32,578 bases of DNA from Acidimicrobiales bacterium (GTDB lineage: Bacteria; Actinomycetota; Acidimicrobiia; Acidimicrobiales; UBA8190), in the NCBI GenBank assembly GCA_030040015.1, contig JASHUM010000130.1, forward strand, positions 1-32,578, written 5' to 3'. Positions within the stretch are counted from its first letter, which is position 1. The number at the start of each line of letters is the position of its first letter. Positions 15,859-23,250 of this stretch are shown here, piece by piece. The notes under the pieces were generated by a model. The model was not told where the DNA came from. It saw only the letters and a list, made by a program, of their open reading frames with translations, and ran no database searches. The position numbers were made by a program, and so were the translations under genes.

Positions 15859-16523
15859 AGGGCGGCCACGAAGAGCTGCTGGCAGATGGCCGGCCCGAGC
15901 TCGACTTCGCGCCCGTCCACCTCGACCGTGGTGGTCCCGTCGGCTCGGCGGTTCCGGACCAGCGCCTGGCGCCCCGGGATGCACCCGTTGCGGTCGAGGT
16001 ACTCGAGCGAGGCCATGTCCAGCTCGACCTCCTCGGTGATGCGTTCGAGGCGCACCCGGTCACCGGGCGTGACCTCGGCCAGGCTGACCTGGGGCAGGAG
16101 CCCCGGCTCCGGCTCGCCCGCCCCGGGGATGGGGTTGCCATGGGGGCACGTCGACGGGTTGCCGAGCAGCTCCACCAGGCGTCCCTCGACCTCGTCGGAG
16201 ATCACGTGCTCCCAGCGCCCTGCCTCGAGGTGGGCCTTGTGCCAGGGCAGGCCGATCACGTCGACCAGGAGACGCTCGGCCAGCCGGTGCTTGCGGATGA
16301 CGCTCTCGGCCAGGCGCTGCCCCTGTCCGGTGAGCTCGATCACCCGGCCACTTCGCACGACGTACCCGTCGGCCGCCAGCCGTTCCAGCATCTCCGACAC
16401 CGACGGGGCCGAGCGGCCCAGACGCTCGGCGATGCGGGCCTGGATGACTGGGGTGCCCTCCTCGGTCAAGGACTGGATGGTCTCCAGGTACTCCTCGACC
16501 GGCGGGTGATATCCGTCGGTCAC
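15855..16523 (-). CDS. DtxR/IdeR-MntR-family metal-dependent regulator
   Basis: A 222-aa repressor-type protein with a winged helix-turn-helix (about 1-70), a metal-binding dimerisation domain (about 71-140) and a C-terminal SH3-like FeoA domain (about 145-222). By alignment from memory to Corynebacterium DtxR, the ancillary ligands H79, E83 and H98 are kept, as are E105 and H106. However, Cys102 is replaced by Gly (AGRWEH) and Met10 by Glu (EEYLETI), the latter as in Bacillus MntR. Metal preference may therefore differ from classical iron sensors. GTG 16523 lies 7 nt after minus-strand TAGCAT. A palindrome at 16546-16555 could be its own operator. It is coupled to the split-barrel gene downstream. 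Confidence 0.88.
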   Translation of the reverse strand: MTDGYHPPVEEYLETIQSLTEEGTPVIQARIAERLGRSAPSVSEMLERLAADGYVVRSGRVIELTGQGQRLAESVIRKHRLAERLLVDVIGLPWHKAHLEAGRWEHVISDEVEGRLVELLGNPSTCPHGNPIPGAGEPEPGLLPQVSLAEVTPGDRVRLERITEEVELDMASLEYLDRNGCIPGRQALVRNRRADGTTTVEVDGREVELGPAICQQLFVAAL

Positions 16524-16530
16524 CGCCCGG

Positions 16531-16555
16531 ATGCTACCCGGGACCAGGTGTACCT
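16531..16555 (-). promoter_or_regulatory. Promoter and possible operator of the DtxR-family gene
   Basis: Minus-strand TAGCAT (16536-16531) is 7 nt before the GTG start and is a plausible -10. AGGTGTACCT (16546-16555) is a near-palindrome with AGGT/ACCT arms, placed in the -35/spacer region where a repressor would block polymerase. The AGGT...ACCT arms resemble those of DtxR/IdeR boxes, but the site is shorter than a full 19-bp box. Confidence 0.4.
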
Positions 16556-16661
16556 CGACCTGTGGCGCCAGGTCGGCCGGCGCTGACGACGGGCTTCACG
16601 CCCCCCTTCGTCCGGGCGCCACACCTGGGGAGGGCGGCGGCACCCGGACGGGGGGCGCGGC

Positions 16662-16826
16662 TCAGGCGGCGCGTCGAGGAGGAGGGTCGAGGAGCCGTCC
16701 GAGTTGGGCGTCGAGCTCGAACACCGTGCGGTTGGCGCACTCGACCTCGTGGGCGGCATTGCCAAGGGCGCCCTGGCCCGCCAGCCGACGAGCCGCATCG
16801 AATAGGACCTGCAGGAGCGTTCGCAT
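16662..16826 (-). CDS. 54-aa hypothetical protein
   Basis: ATG 16826 has GGGAGGT a few nt upstream, a good ribosome binding site. The product starts with a helix-prone stretch, MRTLLQVLFDAARRLAGQGAL, followed by GNAAHEVECANRTVFELDAQLGRLLD and a Pro/Arg tail. It has no membrane helix or known motif, and I do not recognise the family. The approximately 300-bp upstream region contains the phased GTTCACC repeats at 16930-16980, so the gene might answer to phosphate supply, but that is inference. Confidence 0.55.
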   Translation of the reverse strand: MRTLLQVLFDAARRLAGQGALGNAAHEVECANRTVFELDAQLGRLLDPPPRRAA

Positions 16827-16929
16827 GGCACCTCCCACGACTGTCCGGTTCCGAGGGCAAGGTACGACGCGCACATGTCCTGGCCGTCGCGGCCGTGTGA
16901 ACGGCGTACGAACTCTTCAGGCCCTCTTC

Positions 16930-16980
16930 GTTCACCGACAATTCACCCGCGCATCCCCGAGCCATCGCGCCGGGTTCACC
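16930..16980 (+). promoter_or_regulatory. PHO-box-like array of 11-bp-phased GTTCACC repeats
   Basis: GTTCACC at 16930, ATTCACC at 16941, degenerate CATCCCC at 16952 and CATCGCG at 16963, and GTTCACC at 16974 all lie in one 11-bp phase. Streptomyces PhoP binds 11-bp direct-repeat units whose conserved heptamer is GTTCACC. The array sits in the 303-bp gap between the minus-strand 54-aa gene (its start) and the CYTH-CHAD gene (its end). No other gene is visible in that gap. Confidence 0.5.
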
Positions 16981-17095
16981 TCACCCACTTATGGTCTGTC
17001 GAGACGAGCCCTCTCGGGCGGTGAGCGGCGGCCGGGAGGGGACGCGTGTGGTGCGCTCCGCCGACCTCCCCCCTCAGGACGCGCTCTCCGTCCCC

Positions 17096-17129
17096 CCGTG
17101 CCCGGTCGCCGCCGACCGCCCGGGCACGG
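17096..17129 (-). terminator. GC-rich hairpin abutting the CYTH-CHAD stop
   Basis: CCGTGCCCGG (17096-17105) and CCGGGCACGG (17120-17129) form a perfect 10-bp stem with a 14-nt loop, starting immediately after the stop codon of the minus-strand gene. There is no U-run, so it is at best a non-canonical terminator or an mRNA-end stabiliser. Confidence 0.45.
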
Positions 17130-18986
17130 TCAGGGGCTCGCCCCCTCGTCACCGCCGGTGGGTGGCTCGGCCTGATGCCCGTTGGATCGATGTGGCTCGG
17201 GCCGTGCCGCGGGCGGCACCGCCTCGGTGGCGGCGGCCGGCCCTGCCGGCATCGCAGCGGTGGGTGAAGGAGCGAGAGTCACGGCGGAGACGGGGGCCGG
17301 CGGCGGCACGGGGGCCATGAGGGCTCCGGTCGTGGTCCACCCGAACCGCGGCGTCGCCTCGAGCCGCCGGCGTTCGAGGAAGCCGGCCAGCTGATCCCAA
17401 CGCCGGCCCGACACCGCCTTGACGCGCCTGGGCACCTTGCGGGCCAGGCGGGCAGCCTCCTGGCGGTAGCGCTCTGCCACGCCGCCCATCACGAAGATGG
17501 TGAGACGGGAGAGGACGTCGCCGCGTTCGACCACCAGCCCGTGGAGCCGGTCGGCGGCGACGCGGGCGTCCTGCATCAGCCCCAGGGTGTCCTGCGTGCG
17601 CACCAGGGAGCGAACGTATTTCGAGGTGTGGGTGCCGTAGATCTCCGAGACGAACTCCAAGGCGTAGCGCAGCCGCTTGCAGCGGATGCGCAGCTTGTGG
17701 AAGTCCTCGGGCGCACCGCTGCGGCTCGCCTTCTTCGCCGCCTTGGTCACCGCCTGGTGACGGTCGCGCAACAGGTCGGGCACGACGACCACGGCCGGCG
17801 CCCGGGCCGGGACCGAACGCCGGGACGGACCCTGGCGGAGCATCCCGGCGAATCCCGACACCAGGCGGTCGTAGCGCGTCGACTCGAGGCATGCGAGAAG
17901 GCGTCGCTGGGCGTCGTGACGCTGTTGGGAGAGGAGGCGGGCGAGGTCGTCGAGCGCGGCGCGGTCCTCGGTTGCCACGGCGGAGGTCCATTCGTCCACC
18001 CGCTCGAGCTGCACGTCGAGATCGCGCACCGCGCCCAGCACGTCGGCCACCCAACCCAGCTCGTCCCTGAAGTGCTGGGCGCGCACGGGCAATACGTCGG
18101 CGAACATGGCCAGCGCGGCGCGCATGCGACGAGTGGCCACCCGCATGTCGTGCAGTTGCTCGGGGTCCTCACCCAGCCGGGTCCCCGCCTCGTGCGCCAG
18201 CATGGCGCCCAGGTTGCGTCGCAGGACGACGAACGCCAGCTCGCCCACCGACGGCATGGGGGAGAGCTCGGTCACTCCGAGATCGGGCTCGCCGGGGATC
18301 TCCATCCCCGACGCCAGGAGACCGGCTTCGAACTTCGACAACGCCGCTGGTTGCAGCCCGCAGTCGCTTCGCAGCTTGTCGACGAGGGGGCGCACCCGCT
18401 CGATGGCGTTCGGGTTCACCTCGACCTCGACCCGGCGCATGCGCACCGGAGGCGTCCCCGCCGCCACCTCGATGAGGGTGTCGTCGAGCGCCACCTCCGC
18501 CACCTCTTCGCCTTCGAGACGCACGGCGTAGGGGCGGCGGCGAGTGCGGACCTCGAGCACCTTGCCGAGCGGACGCGTCCCCACCAAGGCGTCGAGACGC
18601 CGGCCCACCGGGCCGTCGCGGCCGAGCGCACCGAGCCCGCCGTCGGGAAGCTCCTCGGTCGCCTCGAGCCGGCGGCGCAAGCCGTCCTCCTTCTTCCCGC
18701 CGTCCTTCAACGTGACCTCGGCGCCGCCCGCTTTCCTCCTGATGCGCAGGACGAAGCCCGACTGGCCGATCCGCCAGTCAGCGGTGTCGAGATAGGCGTC
18801 CACCAGCCGCCTGGTGGCCTGGGGCTCGACCGCCACGTGAGCGCCGGCGCCCGTCACCTCGGCGAGGGCACCGCCGGGGGGATGCAGTCGCGGCGCTGCC
18901 AGCCATCGTTCCACCGGGCGCAGGTCGAGGGCGTCGAACTGCCACTCGACTTCGGTCTCACTGGCGTTGGGCCCGTGCGAAGACAC
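17130..18986 (-). CDS. CYTH-CHAD domain protein (polyphosphate-related)
   Basis: A 618-aa protein. The N-terminal CYTH (triphosphate tunnel) domain, about residues 10-210, has ETEVEWQF, YLDTADWRIGQSGFVLRIRRK, EVTLKDGGKK and RRVEVEVNPNAIERV. The family ExExK signature reads E-V-E-W-Q, so the Lys is missing. The CHAD domain, about 280-540, has the conserved basic histidine helices LHDMRVATRRMRAAL and FHKLRIRCKRLRYALEF, known to bind polyphosphate. A Pro/Ala/Thr-rich tail of about 80 residues ends the protein. The start GTG 18986 lies 7 nt after minus-strand TAGCCT; further upstream codons are open but look non-coding. It is divergent from the Nudix gene. A PHO-box-like array lies beyond its 3' end. 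Confidence 0.9.
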   Translation of the reverse strand: MSSHGPNASETEVEWQFDALDLRPVERWLAAPRLHPPGGALAEVTGAGAHVAVEPQATRRLVDAYLDTADWRIGQSGFVLRIRRKAGGAEVTLKDGGKKEDGLRRRLEATEELPDGGLGALGRDGPVGRRLDALVGTRPLGKVLEVRTRRRPYAVRLEGEEVAEVALDDTLIEVAAGTPPVRMRRVEVEVNPNAIERVRPLVDKLRSDCGLQPAALSKFEAGLLASGMEIPGEPDLGVTELSPMPSVGELAFVVLRRNLGAMLAHEAGTRLGEDPEQLHDMRVATRRMRAALAMFADVLPVRAQHFRDELGWVADVLGAVRDLDVQLERVDEWTSAVATEDRAALDDLARLLSQQRHDAQRRLLACLESTRYDRLVSGFAGMLRQGPSRRSVPARAPAVVVVPDLLRDRHQAVTKAAKKASRSGAPEDFHKLRIRCKRLRYALEFVSEIYGTHTSKYVRSLVRTQDTLGLMQDARVAADRLHGLVVERGDVLSRLTIFVMGGVAERYRQEAARLARKVPRRVKAVSGRRWDQLAGFLERRRLEATPRFGWTTTGALMAPVPPPAPVSAVTLAPSPTAAMPAGPAAATEAVPPAARPEPHRSNGHQAEPPTGGDEGASP

Positions 18987-19073
18987 GGCCGTCAGGCTAC
19001 CGGCCCACTTTCGCGCCGTCCCGGGGCCGACCATCCCCGCCCCCGGGCTCATCGCCGCATAGCTTCCGCCCGT

Positions 19074-19553
19074 ATGACAGCCAGGGTGCGGTCGCTCGCA
19101 CAACGACGGGGCACGTCGGGCCCGGCCACGTTCCGGGCGGCCGGTGGGGTCCTGCTCCGCCCGGGGCGACACGGGTCCTTTGAAGTCGCCCTCGTGCACC
19201 GGCCCGGGCGGGACGACTGGTCGCTGCCCAAGGGCAAGCTCGAGCCGGGCGAGTCCTTCGAGCACTGCGCGTTGCGGGAGGTGTGGGAGGAGACCGGGTG
19301 CCGGTGCGTGCTGGGCGCCTTCGCAGGTTGCACCGCCTACACCGATCGCCGTGGTCGTCCCAAGGTGGTCGCCTACTGGCACATGGACCCGGCGCCCGGG
19401 CTGAGCTTCCACCGCCCTGGGCCGGTGGGCGTGGAAGAGATCGACGAGGTCCGCTGGGTGTCCGTCTCGGAGGCCGGCGCCGTGCTCAGCTACGCCCACG
19501 ACGAGGAGCTCATCGCCAGCCTGGACGTCGAGCCCGTCGCCCTGTTCGGCTGA
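19074..19553 (+). CDS. Nudix hydrolase
   Basis: A 159-aa single-domain enzyme hydrolysing a nucleoside diphosphate linked to another group. The full Nudix box is present: G-x5-E-x7-REVWEETGC, within KGKLEPGESFEHCALREVWEE. The preceding ALVHRPGRDDWSLPKGK resembles the N-terminal half of mycobacterial MutT1-type enzymes, but no histidine-phosphatase domain follows. Substrate is therefore open (8-oxo-dGTP, ApnA or diphosphoinositol-like). ATG 19074 lies 8 nt after TAGCTT. It is divergent from the CYTH-CHAD gene (87 bp), which could link it to phosphate metabolism by context only. Confidence 0.88.
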   Translation: MTARVRSLAQRRGTSGPATFRAAGGVLLRPGRHGSFEVALVHRPGRDDWSLPKGKLEPGESFEHCALREVWEETGCRCVLGAFAGCTAYTDRRGRPKVVAYWHMDPAPGLSFHRPGPVGVEEIDEVRWVSVSEAGAVLSYAHDEELIASLDVEPVALFG

Positions 19554-19557
19554 CAGC

Positions 19558-19579
19558 CCCGGCCCAGCGCGAGGCCGGG
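19558..19579 (+). terminator. Possible hairpin after the Nudix gene
   Basis: CCCGGCC (19558-19564) pairs with GGCCGGG (19573-19579) around an 8-nt loop, 4 nt after the stop codon. No T-run follows. Confidence 0.3.
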
Positions 19580-19643
19580 TAACCACTCTTCGCGCGCATC
19601 TGGCCGACCCAAGTGGTCACCGTTGGCCGCGCTCAGTGCAATT

Positions 19644-19684
19644 TTTGGCCACGCATTGCCAAAGTAGAGGGCCGTCGTTATGGT
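19644..19684 (+). promoter_or_regulatory. Promoter with overlapping inverted repeat
   Basis: TTGCCA (19656-19661), a 17-bp spacer and TATGGT (19679-19684) make a good sigma70-like promoter about 50 bp before the stalk-protein gene. The inverted repeat TTTGGC (19644-19649) ... GCCAAA (19658-19663) overlaps the -35, as a repressor operator would. GAGGGGGG precedes the ATG at 19736, so unlike many genes here this one has a leader and a strong ribosome binding site. Confidence 0.45.
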
Positions 19685-19735
19685 GCTGTCACGGAGCGAG
19701 ATAGGGGTATCGCTCTAAGTGATCGAGGGGGGCTC

Positions 19736-21022
19736 ATGGGCGAAGCGCCGGTCGGGGGGACCGCATCCGGGATCGAGGATCCCGGATGCGGGGGTGGGGG
19801 ATCGTCGACGGGATCCGGTGGAGCGCCCGCCACCGGGGTCCCGTCGGCCCCACCCGCAGCCGGGGGGTTCTCCCCCGAGGAGATCCGCACCATCCTCTCG
19901 GGGGTCTGGATGCCCTCCGACACAGCGTCGGCGAGCGCCGAGGCGTCGATGTCCCCGGTGTCGCCGGTGGAGGGTGCGTTGCAGCTCGACTCCACCGACC
20001 GGGTGCTGCCCGACCTTCTTGCCGGGGCCGCCGTGGCCGGGGCCCCGCTGTCCCTCGTCCTGGCGAGGCCGGGTGGCCCAGCTGGTGCGGCGGCCACGCC
20101 GATAGCACCGGGCGCCGTGGCCGACCTGGCCGCCGCCCTGTCGGTGTCGGTGGCGTCGGACGAGCACCTGGTCCAAGCGGGAAGCGGGCACCTGGGCGTG
20201 GTCGTGCCGGGAGGACCCGGCAAAGCCCGGCGCCGTGCCGAGCGCCTGATGCAAAGGGCGGCCGTCGCCGGCGCCCCTACGCTCACGTGGGCGCTGGCCA
20301 GCGCGCCGCGTGATGGGTTGACGTCCACCTCGCTCGTCGACAAGGCCATGGCGCGGCTGCAGATGCCAGATCGTGGCCAATCGGGCAGCGCCATCCTCCG
20401 GTCGGGTCGTGCCGCCGTTTGGGCGGGAGTCGCCGCTGCGGTCGTTGCCGGGGCCTTGGCCTTCACCTTCGGGTCGGGGGCGTCGCCGAGTGCCGCCGTC
20501 CGCCATCTCGCTTCGGGCAAGCAGCCCGACCTCCAGGCTTCGGGCGGGACCGGCAGCGTCGGTGGCAGCGGTGGCAGCGGTGGCAATGGCGGCGGTACGG
20601 GGTCCGGCTCCAGCTCCCCGAGCGCCTCCGTTCAGACGAGCGTTCCCTCCTCCTGGGTGGGAGGAGGCCAAGGCACCGGCGGGTCGACCACGGACGGCTC
20701 GCCCGGCGGGACGTCGACCGACAACACCAACGGCGCCGGGGGCAGCGACCAGGGATCGCAGGGCCAGGGATCGCAGGGCCAAGGTGGCGGCTCGTCGTCC
20801 ACGGGCACAGGCAGCCAAGGCACAGGGACGAGCTCCACCGGGACCACCGACACCACGGTGCCCGGCTCGGTGACCACGACGATTCCCGTGACGACCACCA
20901 CCACGACCACGACGACGGGCAGCGGTTCGTCCTCGTCGAAGGGCAAGTCGTCCTCAAGCGGCAGTCAGTGTGGCGGACTGCTCCAAGGTCTCCTCTGCAC
21001 GGTGGGCGGGCTGCTCAAGTAA
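19736..21022 (+). CDS. Degenerate-GGDEF membrane protein with Gly/Ser/Thr-rich stalk
   Basis: A 428-aa protein. Residues about 1-45 are Gly/Ser/Pro-rich. Residues about 80-220 follow the order of a GGDEF fold (DRVLPDLLAGA..., LSLVLARPGG, AGSGHLGVVVPGG, AERLMQRAAV, TSLVDKAMARLQ), but GSGHLG stands where GGDEF should be, so it should not make c-di-GMP. A single membrane helix lies at about 225-246. The remaining part, probably outside the cell, is low-complexity Gly/Ser/Thr (QGSQGQG repeats, a run of nine Thr) and ends in a short amphipathic CGGLLQGLLCTVGGLLK with C412 and C421. It could be a sensor, a wall-spanning anchor or a glycosylated stalk. It is convergent with the Thr/Pro-rich anchored protein. 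Confidence 0.75.
   Translation: MGEAPVGGTASGIEDPGCGGGGSSTGSGGAPATGVPSAPPAAGGFSPEEIRTILSGVWMPSDTASASAEASMSPVSPVEGALQLDSTDRVLPDLLAGAAVAGAPLSLVLARPGGPAGAAATPIAPGAVADLAAALSVSVASDEHLVQAGSGHLGVVVPGGPGKARRRAERLMQRAAVAGAPTLTWALASAPRDGLTSTSLVDKAMARLQMPDRGQSGSAILRSGRAAVWAGVAAAVVAGALAFTFGSGASPSAAVRHLASGKQPDLQASGGTGSVGGSGGSGGNGGGTGSGSSSPSASVQTSVPSSWVGGGQGTGGSTTDGSPGGTSTDNTNGAGGSDQGSQGQGSQGQGGGSSSTGTGSQGTGTSSTGTTDTTVPGSVTTTIPVTTTTTTTTTGSGSSSSKGKSSSSGSQCGGLLQGLLCTVGGLLK
20750..20779 (+). repeat. Two perfect 15-bp tandem repeats inside the stalk gene
   Basis: The unit CAGGGATCGCAGGGC occurs twice head to tail and encodes the QGSQG-type stalk repeats. Flanking GGTGGCAGC and ACC/ACG triplet runs make the surrounding coding region prone to length change. 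Confidence 0.8.
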
Positions 21023-21041
21023 TCGTCGAGCCGTTCCGCCC

Positions 21042-21404
21042 TCAGGCGGCGTGCCTGGGGCGGCGCGTCACCACCGGCCACAGACACGCCAGCCCGAGCA
21101 GCGCACTGAGCAACAACAGGGCGACGAACCATGGGCTGGCCCACGCCTCTCCGGTGTGAGCCGACGGGAGCGTTGTCGCCGGGGGCGTCGTGCTGGCGGG
21201 AGCAGCGGGGGTGGTGAGTTGCGTGGTGGCGGGCGAGGAGGCGGCGAAGGGGGCCGACGACGCGGCCAGTACCGCGGCGTGGCTGGCAGGGCCCCGGCCG
21301 GCGCCGGTCACGCCCACGGACACGAGTGCGACCACAGATGCGACGAACGCGAGCCGCAGAGCTCGCCTCCAGAGGTGCGCAGCGGGGACATGTCGTGATC
21401 GCAC
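21042..21404 (-). CDS. Small exported Thr/Pro-rich membrane-anchored protein
   Basis: A 120-aa protein with a basic N-terminus and hydrophobic segment (about 14-35, LRLAFVASVVALVSVGVTG, signal peptide or anchor). An Ala/Ser/Thr/Pro-rich linker (about 40-85) follows, then a C-terminal membrane helix SPWFVALLLLSALLGLACLW with a basic end RRPRHAA. The layout matches short surface proteins held by a C-terminal anchor; no LPXTG is present. GTG 21404 has GGAG 4 nt upstream. I do not recognise the family. It is convergent with the degenerate-GGDEF stalk protein (19 nt), and both have low-complexity Thr-rich exported parts, which hints at a shared envelope location. Confidence 0.6.
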   Translation of the reverse strand: MRSRHVPAAHLWRRALRLAFVASVVALVSVGVTGAGRGPASHAAVLAASSAPFAASSPATTQLTTPAAPASTTPPATTLPSAHTGEAWASPWFVALLLLSALLGLACLWPVVTRRPRHAA

Positions 21405-21547
21405 GATCGGCTCCTGGCGCCATGACGGTGCTGCCCGATGTGTCCCGTCAACGGTACTTGGGGCTCCGGCGCCAGTGGTCGATGGTCGCGGGCGCTAGCG
21501 CTCGTATTACCCGGCGGCGCGAGGCCCCCGTCGTAATCTGACCGTCC

Positions 21548-22870
21548 ATGCAGACGGAGGGGGCTCCCCCGACATCGGGCGGCCCCGTTCCGGGGACGAA
21601 GGTGCGTTCGAGCGGATCGCAGCGCTGGCGACTCGGTTCACAAGTCCAGTCGTTCCTCCGCCCCTTGCGGGTGCAGGACTACCGACGATTGTGGCTGGCC
21701 CAGACCTCGAGCGAGCTCGGGGACTGGGCCACGCGTTTGGCCCTGATGCTGCTGGTCTATCGCCAGACCCATTCAGCCGCGTTGAGCGCCGCCGTGGTCA
21801 CCGTGTCCCTGTTGCCCTGGGTGGGCTTCGGTCAGGTCCTCACCACGATGGTCGACCATCTTCCTCGTCGCTCGGTGATGATCGCTGCCGACCTTGGGCG
21901 CGCCGTCGTGTTCGCCGTGCTCGTCGTCCCCTTGCCGGTCGGGGCGTTGTTCATCGGGGCGTTTCTGGGAGGCCTCGGGACACCACCGTTCGAGTCCGCC
22001 CGGCACGCCATTCGGGTGGAGATCAGCCAGGACTCCGAACTGTACGGCGGTGCGCTGACGCTCTTCGCCATCACCGGGCAGCTGACCACGATGCTCGGTT
22101 TCGCTCTCGGGGGTGTCCTGGTGGCGCTGGTCGGGGCGCGCGCCGCCTTCGGAGTCAACGCGGCGAGCTTCGTCGCCTCGGCAATCTTCGTCTCCGGGAT
22201 CCGCACCCGCTCGGTGGGGACGACCGAGCGCAGAGGACGTCAGGCGAATCTTCTCGATGCCGCCCGGTTCCTGTTGAACGACTCGGTGGTGCGCTGGTGC
22301 TCGTCGCTCTCGATGACGACGGCGTTCGCCGGGATGGGCGTCGAGGCCATCTCCGCCGTGTACGGACGCGGCCACCCGGGTGAGGTCGCCCTCCTCGCCG
22401 CTGCCGTTCCGGTGGGGGGCGTGCTCGCCGCCGCCTTGGTCCCCCACGCCGGGCGTGACCGGAGGTTGTTGCGCGCCGCCGGGTTCATCCCCTTGGTCGG
22501 TGGAGCCGCCGGGCTGTGTGCTTTCGTCCTCAGCCGGGGGACGATCGTCGGCGCACTCGGCTTCGCCGCAGCCGGCGCGGCGGTGGCGGTGCCGGTTCCC
22601 GCCGGGCCCGTCATGGCCATGCGCTTGCGGTCAGAGATCCGGGCACCCGCGTTCAGCCTCATCCAGGGTGGCACTCTCGGGGCCATGGCCGCGGGCGCCG
22701 CTGTGGGCGGGGTGCTGGCGGGCATCTTCGGTGCTCGGTTGACCTGCGGCGCCGCCTGTACGGCGTTGCTGCTCGTCGGTGTGGCCGCTTCGGCGCGCCT
22801 TCCTGGCCCAGCGCGCCCGGCTCACGGCCGGCACGGCCCGCAAGGCGACTTGAGCCGGGCCCAGACATGA
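21548..22870 (+). CDS. MFS transporter (MFS_3 / EntS-like)
   Basis: A 440-aa major facilitator. After a polar N-terminus the first block, PLRVQDYRRLWLAQTSSELGDWATRLALMLLVY, is the typical start of the MFS_3 group that includes the enterobactin exporter EntS and macrolide efflux proteins. DHLPRRSVMIAADLGRA is the loop 2-3 motif region. About eleven to twelve hydrophobic helices follow. Substrate is unknown. The ATG lies 8 nt after TAATCT, suggesting a leaderless mRNA. A strong hairpin follows the stop codon directly, so it is probably monocistronic. Confidence 0.85.
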   Translation: MQTEGAPPTSGGPVPGTKVRSSGSQRWRLGSQVQSFLRPLRVQDYRRLWLAQTSSELGDWATRLALMLLVYRQTHSAALSAAVVTVSLLPWVGFGQVLTTMVDHLPRRSVMIAADLGRAVVFAVLVVPLPVGALFIGAFLGGLGTPPFESARHAIRVEISQDSELYGGALTLFAITGQLTTMLGFALGGVLVALVGARAAFGVNAASFVASAIFVSGIRTRSVGTTERRGRQANLLDAARFLLNDSVVRWCSSLSMTTAFAGMGVEAISAVYGRGHPGEVALLAAAVPVGGVLAAALVPHAGRDRRLLRAAGFIPLVGGAAGLCAFVLSRGTIVGALGFAAAGAAVAVPVPAGPVMAMRLRSEIRAPAFSLIQGGTLGAMAAGAAVGGVLAGIFGARLTCGAACTALLLVGVAASARLPGPARPAHGRHGPQGDLSRAQT

Positions 22871-22871
22871 T

Positions 22872-22907
22872 GAAGGGGGGTAACCGCGGACCCGGTTACC
22901 CCCCTTC
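22872..22907 (+). terminator. Strong 15-bp stem terminator after the MFS gene
   Basis: GAAGGGGGGTAACCG (22872-22886) and CGGTTACCCCCCTTC (22893-22907) are perfect complements around a 6-nt loop. It starts one base after the stop codon and is followed by GTTTC. It is the best-formed hairpin in the window and could also act on the minus strand. Confidence 0.85.
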
Positions 22908-22920
22908 GTTTCAATGAGTG

Positions 22921-22965
22921 TGATCCGCCAAACGGATCAATCGAGTGACCCGGCTAGCGGATCAA
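22921..22965. repeat. TGATCCG/CGGATCA inverted repeat plus third half-site
   Basis: TGATCCG (22921-22927), CCAAA, CGGATCA (22933-22939) is a perfect 7-bp inverted repeat. CGGATCAA recurs at 22958-22965, exactly 25 bp after the copy at 22933. This looks like operator half-sites rather than a terminator, since no T-run follows. Confidence 0.55.
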
Positions 22966-23155
22966 CCCCAACCAAAGCTAACCATTTGCATTCTCTCCCT
23001 GGTCAGTCGCCGGGGGGCGTCCGGCGGAATCATCCACACCCACTGGTGCGGACTGTACCGACCTGATTTGCCGAAATACAGGGGCGCGGTTCTGGCCATT
23101 GGACGCCCGTTTAGACAACTGCAGCGGCGTCTCGTGGCACATTGACCACTTTTCG

Positions 23156-23173
23156 CATTGTCCCAGGGCAATG
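23156..23173. repeat. CATTG...CAATG near-palindrome
   Basis: CATTGTCCCAGGGCAATG reads almost the same on both strands, with one mismatched pair around a central CCCAGGG. TTCG upstream and CGAA downstream roughly extend the symmetry. It is a possible dimeric regulator site in the leader of the ExxE transporter gene. Confidence 0.4.
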
Positions 23174-23250
23174 TTACGAACGGGTGCCAGCGCCTTTGGT
23201 CCTCGACGTGCGATCACCGCGGTGTGTGGTTGAGTAATCCGAAATCGTGG

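Noticed and set aside
13414-16509. Plus-strand open frame of about 1000 codons
   Set aside because: It is a shadow of the sulfatase, split-barrel and DtxR-family genes, with extreme Arg/Gly/Pro content and no motif.
20750-20920. CRISPR-like or minisatellite repeat array
   Set aside because: The repeats are in-frame coding triplets for Gly/Ser/Gln/Thr low complexity, with no spacers.
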